From Intrasporangiaceae bacterium (GTDB lineage: Bacteria; Actinomycetota; Actinomycetes; Actinomycetales; Dermatophilaceae), in NCBI GenBank assembly GCA_012518475.1, contig JAAYSB010000316.1, positions 1 through 9,235 on the forward strand: DNA of 9,235 nucleotides. The letters are read 5' to 3'. The number at the start of each line of letters is the position of its first letter. Positions within the stretch are counted from its first letter, which is position 1. The position numbers were made by a program, and so were the translations under genes. Of the stretch, positions 6,339 to 9,235 are shown piece by piece. The notes under the pieces are model-generated. The model was not told the origin of the DNA. It did no database searches and worked only from the letters and a program-made list of their open reading frames with translations.

Positions 6339-6605
6339 ATGGTCACCCTCAACACCGACGACATGACCCCTGTCATCAACCGTCTCCGCCGCGCCCAGGG
6401 TCAGCTCGGTGGGGTGATCCGCCTCATCGAGGAGGGGCGCGACTGCAAGGACGTCGTGACCCAGCTCGCCGCAGTGAACCGGGCCCTGGACCGGGCCGGC
6501 TTCGCGATCGTCTCCTCCGGGATGCGTCAGTGCATGACCGAAGGTGAGCAGATGACGGCCGAGGACCAGGCGACGATGGAGAAGCTCTTCCTCACCCTCG
6601 CCTGA
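6339..6605 (+). CDS. CsoR-superfamily repressor, CstR-like persulfide sensor
   Basis: An 88-residue all-helical DNA-binding repressor of the DUF156/CsoR family. The family core NRLRRAQGQLGGVIRLIEEGRDC (14-36) is clear. The two conserved cysteines are C36 and C65, 29 residues apart. The copper-sensing CsoR ligand set also needs a histidine four residues before the second cysteine; here that position is Gly61 (SGMRQC). Loss of this histidine with both cysteines kept is the pattern of CstR, which senses sulfane sulfur by cross-linking the cysteines. The gene is divergent from the dioxygenase/rhodanese operon, with three CsoR-type inverted repeats between them. The ATG start has CAGGAG 5 nt upstream. 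Sensing of persulfide rather than metal is inference. Confidence 0.9.
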   Translation: MVTLNTDDMTPVINRLRRAQGQLGGVIRLIEEGRDCKDVVTQLAAVNRALDRAGFAIVSSGMRQCMTEGEQMTAEDQATMEKLFLTLA

Positions 6606-6619
6606 CCCTCCCCGCGGTT

Positions 6620-6628
6620 TGCTAGCCT
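6620..6628 (+). promoter_or_regulatory. Possible promoter of the guanidine riboswitch transcript
   Basis: TGC-TAGCCT is an extended -10-like element (TGn followed by TAnnnT), 15 bp after the repressor stop. It would start an mRNA near 6635 with a leader of about 90 nt, enough to contain the whole riboswitch. No good -35 is seen. Confidence 0.4.
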
Positions 6629-6629
6629 C

Positions 6630-6654
6630 GGGGACGGATCCACGACCGATCCCC
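6630..6654 (+). ncRNA. Hairpin just upstream of, and overlapping, the riboswitch
   Basis: GGGGA (6630-6634) pairs with TCCCC (6650-6654), and CGG (6635-6637) with CCG (6646-6648), leaving one bulged A. The last two bases are also the first two of riboswitch helix P1, so the two structures compete for them. It may be part of an upstream alternative fold or simply a leader hairpin. Confidence 0.35.
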
Positions 6655-6694
6655 GGACGAGGGGAGCCGTACCCGGACAGCGACAAGACGGCCC
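6653..6694 (+). promoter_or_regulatory. Guanidine-III riboswitch (ykkC-III)
   Basis: The aptamer matches the ykkC-III consensus closely: CCGGACGAGG, then GCCGTACCCGG, then GACAAGACGGC. P1 pairs CCGG (6653-6656) with CCGG (6673-6676). P2 pairs GCCGT (6666-6670) with ACGGC (6688-6692), giving the family's H-type pseudoknot. It lies directly upstream of an SMR guanidinium-exporter gene, the commonest partner of this class. The P2 3' strand can alternatively pair with the Shine-Dalgarno region (6687-6694 with 6716-6723), so ligand-stabilised P2 should expose the SD and turn translation on. Confidence 0.93.
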
Positions 6695-6723
6695 ATTTCT
6701 GTCATCACGACGAAAGGGCTGTC
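6687..6723 (+). promoter_or_regulatory. SD-sequestering alternative helix (riboswitch expression platform)
   Basis: GACGGCCC (6687-6694) is complementary over all 8 bases, with one G-U pair, to GGGCTGTC (6716-6723). The latter includes the GGG of the SD (AAAGGG, 6713-6718) and runs up to the AUG. The 21-nt loop between them is AU-richer than its surroundings. Because 6688-6692 are also the P2 3' strand, the two folds are mutually exclusive. Confidence 0.75.
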
Positions 6724-7038
6724 ATGGCATGGATCATCCTCATCATCTCCGGGGTCCTCGAGGCCGTCTGGGCGACCGCACTCGGACGCTCGGCGGGCTT
6801 CACGAACCGCCCCGCGACGATCGTCTTCGGGGGCGCCCTCGTGCTCAGCATGCTCGGCCTGGCCCAGGCGATGCGCACCCTCCCCACCGGCACGGCCTAT
6901 GCGGTGTGGGTCGGCATCGGCGCATCCTTGACCGTGCTCTATGCGATGTACACGGGCACCGAGCCGGTGACCCTGGCACGCGCGCTATTCCTCAGCCTCA
7001 TCATCATCGGGATCATCGGGCTCAAGGTCGCGACCTGA
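6724..7038 (+). CDS. sugE: SMR-family guanidinium exporter (Gdx/SugE type)
   Basis: A 104-residue, four-helix inner-membrane antiporter that exports guanidinium in exchange for protons, working as an antiparallel dimer. The first helix has GVLEAVWA (10-17), with the essential Glu13 and the Gdx-type Trp16. LPTGTAYAVWVGIGA and the C-terminal IIIGIIGLKVAT match SugE/Gdx closely rather than the EmrE multidrug branch. The ATG at 6724 is chosen because the SD AAAGGG lies 5 nt upstream and homologues start MxWIIL; a longer frame from 6619 would run through the riboswitch. Its 3' end overlaps the convergent arginine deiminase gene by 17 bp, with no terminator between. The guanidine-III riboswitch upstream strongly supports guanidinium as substrate. 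Confidence 0.94.
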   Translation: MAWIILIISGVLEAVWATALGRSAGFTNRPATIVFGGALVLSMLGLAQAMRTLPTGTAYAVWVGIGASLTVLYAMYTGTEPVTLARALFLSLIIIGIIGLKVAT

Positions 7039-8350
7039 TCGAGTGAGTCTGGGGGCTCAGACCCCCCAGCGGCTCCCGCCAGATGGGGCACGTCATGCAC
7101 CGGCCGCCTCCCCGCCCGCGGCCGAGCTCCGAGGCTGAGATCTCCAGGACCTCGACACCGGCCTGACGCAGCAGCCGGTTGGTGTGGACGTTGCGGTCGT
7201 AGCCCACGACCACGCCCGGCTCGAGTGCTACGACGTTGTTCCCGTCGTCCCACTGCTCGCGGTGCATCCCGTACATGTCCCCACCGGTGTTGACGACGTT
7301 GAGGTCGACACCGAGGGCGGCGTTGACCGCGTCGATGAAGGTCCCGGAGAAGCGCTCGAGCGTCAGTCCCGAGGCTGTCGCGCTCGTCGGACGGAGCACG
7401 AGCGGGACGATGTTGTCGACGACCGGGCCGAAGGCGGTCGCGGTCTCGGCGTCGCAGAACGTGAACACCGTGTCCAGGTGCATCGCCGCCCGCAGCTTGG
7501 GCAGGCTGGCAATGATGACCTGTTCAGCCGCGTCCTGCGTGAAAAGAGAACGGGCGAGCTGCGTGATCGCCTGGTGCGAGGTGCGCTCGCCCATGCCCAC
7601 GAGGACGGTGCCGTTGCCGATCGGCATGACGTCCCCGCCCTCGAGCGTGGCGCCCGAGGACCCGTGGGTCCCGGAGCGCCCGGGCTCCTCGGCGTCCCCG
7701 AACCACAGGTCGAAGGGCTCGTCGACGAAGCGCGGGTGGAACTTGTAGAGGGAGGCGGTCAGGAGGGTTTCCGGCCGGCGAGCCGGCCAGTACATCGGAT
7801 TGAGGGTCACCCCGCCGTAGATCCAGGAGGTGTTGTCCCGCATGAACAAGGTGTTCGGCAGCGGCGGCAGGATCCACTCGAACTGGTCCCGCAGGCCCTC
7901 CTGGAGGGCGGCGAGGAACGGCCCGCCGATGTCGTCCGGCAGCTCGGTGTAGGACACCCCGCCGATGAGGTGATCGGCAAGGTCGGCGGCGGACAACGAC
8001 TCCAGCCACTGCCTCGTGGGTTCGACGAGGCCGAGGCCCACCTCCTCGAGGGTGACACGGCGGTCGAGGATCCAGTCCCGTGCCTCCGGCAGAGCGACGA
8101 CCTGGGCGAGCATCTCGCCCAGCTCGAGCACCTCGATGCCCCGGTCGGTCATGAGCCGCCGGAACTCGGCATGGTCGGCACGGGCCCGTTCGACCCACAG
8201 CACCTCGTCGAAGAGCAGGCTCGATGCCGTGTCGGGAGTCAGCCGGGTGTGTGCCAGGCCAGGCGCGGCCACGAGGACAGTCCGCAGCCGGCCCACCTCG
8301 GAGTGCACACCGGTGGAGGGACGGTCAGGACCAGGAGCGGCTGGGATCAC
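7022..8350 (-). CDS. arcA: Arginine deiminase
   Basis: Hydrolyses L-arginine to citrulline and ammonia in the cytoplasm, giving energy (with ArcB and ArcC) or acid resistance. The 442-residue product has all hallmark residues of the family: VHSEVGRLRTVLV (15-27), FMRDNT (169-174, Asp172), EGGD (237-240), MHLD (His291, Asp293), and the nucleophile Cys418 in GRGGGRCMT. A tail of about 20 residues follows the usual RCMxxPI ending and is encoded partly in the overlap with sugE. The start is GTG with a weak SD (AAGAG, 7 nt upstream); a later GTG at 8308, just before HSEVGRL, is an alternative but has no SD. No arcB, arcC or arcD lies in the window. It follows ppa by 48 bp on the same strand, so it may be co-transcribed with it. 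Confidence 0.93.
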   Translation of the reverse strand: MIPAAPGPDRPSTGVHSEVGRLRTVLVAAPGLAHTRLTPDTASSLLFDEVLWVERARADHAEFRRLMTDRGIEVLELGEMLAQVVALPEARDWILDRRVTLEEVGLGLVEPTRQWLESLSAADLADHLIGGVSYTELPDDIGGPFLAALQEGLRDQFEWILPPLPNTLFMRDNTSWIYGGVTLNPMYWPARRPETLLTASLYKFHPRFVDEPFDLWFGDAEEPGRSGTHGSSGATLEGGDVMPIGNGTVLVGMGERTSHQAITQLARSLFTQDAAEQVIIASLPKLRAAMHLDTVFTFCDAETATAFGPVVDNIVPLVLRPTSATASGLTLERFSGTFIDAVNAALGVDLNVVNTGGDMYGMHREQWDDGNNVVALEPGVVVGYDRNVHTNRLLRQAGVEVLEISASELGRGRGGGRCMTCPIWREPLGGLSPQTHSIRSRP

Positions 8351-8398
8351 CTCGCCACTCTTGCATGATCACCCCCATGCGCGCAGGACCGGACCGGC

Positions 8399-9025
8399 TC
8401 AGTCGCTGAGCGGGTTCTCCTTGGTGGCGAGCTCGGCACGGGCCCGCTTCGCCGTCTCGGCGTGCGACTCCGACCAGGCCTCGGCCTCCTCGGCCTGGGT
8501 CTTCGCGTCGTGGGACGGCATCCGCCACCGGGCCGTCGTCAGTCCCGCGTCAGAGGCACGCTGGAGGGCCTCGTTGATGACGCGCTCGGCCTCATCGCGG
8601 CCGGCCCAGTGCGCACCCTCGACCGACTTGCCGGGCTCGAGGTCCTTGTAGGTCTCGAAGAAGTGCTGGATCTCGAGCCGGTCGAACTCGCTGATGTGCT
8701 CGATCTCGGTGATGTGCGTCTTGCGGGGGTCACCCGCCGGGATGCAGAGGATCTTGTCGTCGCCCCCGGCCTCGTCACGCATGTGGAACATGCCGATGGG
8801 GCGCGCACGCACGAGGCACCCGGGCCACGTCGGCTCGTCGAGGAGGACCAGCGCGTCCAGCGGGTCACCGTCCTCGCCGAGGCTGTCCTCGACGTATCCG
8901 TAGTCGGAGGGATAGGCCATCGACGTGAAGAGAAGACGGTCCAGGCGGATGCGCCCGGTGGCGTGATCGACCTCGTACTTGTTCCGAGCTCCCTTGGGGA
9001 TCTCGATCGTGACGTCGAACTCCAC
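8399..9025 (-). CDS. ppa: Inorganic pyrophosphatase, family I
   Basis: Hydrolyses pyrophosphate to two phosphates in the cytoplasm with Mg2+, pulling biosynthetic reactions forward. The signature DGDPLD (52-57) supplies three metal-binding aspartates. Asp84, Asp89 and Lys91 in MRDEAGGDDK, and Tyr126-Lys127, fall where the E. coli enzyme has D97, D102, K104, Y141 and K142. The catalytic domain ends near residue 165. The remaining 40 or so residues are a charged, Ala/Glu-rich, probably helical extension, making the protein (208 residues) longer than the usual 160-175. The GTG start has an excellent SD (AAGGAG, 7 nt upstream) and the N-terminus MEFDVTIEIPKGARNKYE is typical of actinobacterial enzymes. 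Confidence 0.95.
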   Translation of the reverse strand: MEFDVTIEIPKGARNKYEVDHATGRIRLDRLLFTSMAYPSDYGYVEDSLGEDGDPLDALVLLDEPTWPGCLVRARPIGMFHMRDEAGGDDKILCIPAGDPRKTHITEIEHISEFDRLEIQHFFETYKDLEPGKSVEGAHWAGRDEAERVINEALQRASDAGLTTARWRMPSHDAKTQAEEAEAWSESHAETAKRARAELATKENPLSD

Positions 9026-9075
9026 TGCTTCGCTCCTTTACCAGCCGGACCGTGCTCGGGACGGCTCTCGTGACC

Positions 9076-9081
9076 TACGCT
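9076..9081 (+). promoter_or_regulatory. Possible rightward -10 element
   Basis: TACGCT fits TAnnnT and lies in the region between ppa and the right window edge. It could serve a gene that starts beyond the window. No -35 is evident, and such hexamers occur by chance. Confidence 0.2.
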
Positions 9082-9191
9082 GCTACGGGACAGTCTTGCA
9101 CTCCTTGTCGACCCTCTCGAACCAGCACGGCCCCTGACGGCGAGAGATCGGGCACATTGTCGGTGGGCGGGTCGTTTCCATCGGCGGGGGA

Positions 9192-9213
9192 CCCGTCGAG
9201 AAATCCCGACGGG
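9192..9213 (+). other. Leader hairpin followed by SD-like purine tract at the window edge
   Basis: CCCGTCG (9192-9198) pairs with CGACGGG (9207-9213) around the loop AGAAATCC. GAAGAGGAAGGGA (9216-9228) follows, which would suit a ribosome binding site for a start codon just past position 9235. In 9026-9235 I see no convincing gene. A frame from GTG 9164 stays open to the edge but gives a Gly/Pro/Glu-rich peptide I do not recognise. Confidence 0.35.
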
Positions 9214-9235
9214 CGAGAAGAGGAAGGGACGCGCG

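Noticed and set aside
6339..6605. Copper-sensing CsoR controlling copper export
   Set aside because: The copper-ligand histidine is missing and no copper ATPase or chaperone gene is linked.
6630..6654. Possible guanidine-II (mini-ykkC) element because of an ACGA in the loop
   Set aside because: That class needs two small hairpins with ACGR tetraloops. Here the ACGA is not a closed tetraloop, and the adjacent element is clearly guanidine-III.
6619..6723. N-terminal extension of the SMR exporter to an upstream TTG
   Set aside because: It would translate the riboswitch. The ATG at 6724 has an SD and matches homologue N-termini.
7184..8368. 394-codon rightward open frame opposite arcA
   Set aside because: Antisense shadow; the minus strand encodes all arginine deiminase active-site motifs.
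9164..9235. Partial gene starting at GTG 9164
   Set aside because: Frame is open to the edge but has only a weak SD, low-complexity sequence and no recognisable N-terminus; too little to call.

Overview
This is a GC-rich window with GTG/ATG starts, ATGA stop-start overlap and actinobacterial-type protein motifs. It looks like chromosomal DNA of an actinomycete, probably a Micrococcales relative. That taxonomic guess is inference; there is no rRNA or similar marker to settle it. No insertion sequence, integrase, phage gene or CRISPR array is visible.

Left part (1-3720): a perfect 28-bp palindrome opens the window. A rightward housekeeping cluster follows: thymidylate kinase (tmk), the DNA polymerase III delta' subunit (holB, overlapping tmk by 4 bp) and a secreted, probably lipid-anchored, S33 tripeptidyl-peptidase-like hydrolase. 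A tRNA-Thr(CGT) with an encoded CCA end comes next, then a very strong 18-bp hairpin that separates it from the convergent genes.

Middle part (3731-6605): a divergent sulfur-stress locus. Rightward is a small CsoR-superfamily repressor that keeps both cysteines but lacks the copper-ligand histidine, as expected for a CstR-type persulfide sensor. Leftward is a three-gene operon: a persulfide-dioxygenase/rhodanese fusion resembling CstB, a 59-residue Cys/His-rich protein too short for many gene finders, and a TauE/SafE-family exporter. The shared intergenic region holds three operator-like inverted repeats with centres 35 and 36 bp apart, overlapping promoter-like elements for both directions. 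The likely logic is that persulfide disables the repressor, the dioxygenase/rhodanese oxidises or transfers the sulfane sulfur, and TauE exports a sulfur oxyanion.

Right part (6606-8350): a guanidine-III (ykkC-III) riboswitch precedes an SMR-family guanidinium exporter (sugE/gdx). The 3' strand of its P2 helix can alternatively form an 8-bp helix with the Shine-Dalgarno region, which gives a readable ON-switch mechanism. The exporter converges on, and overlaps by 17 bp, an arginine deiminase (arcA).

Far right (8399-9235): inorganic pyrophosphatase (ppa) with a C-terminal charged extension, upstream of arcA on the same strand, then about 210 bp of non-coding sequence. This sequence ends in a hairpin and a purine-rich, SD-like stretch, as if a rightward gene starts just outside the window.
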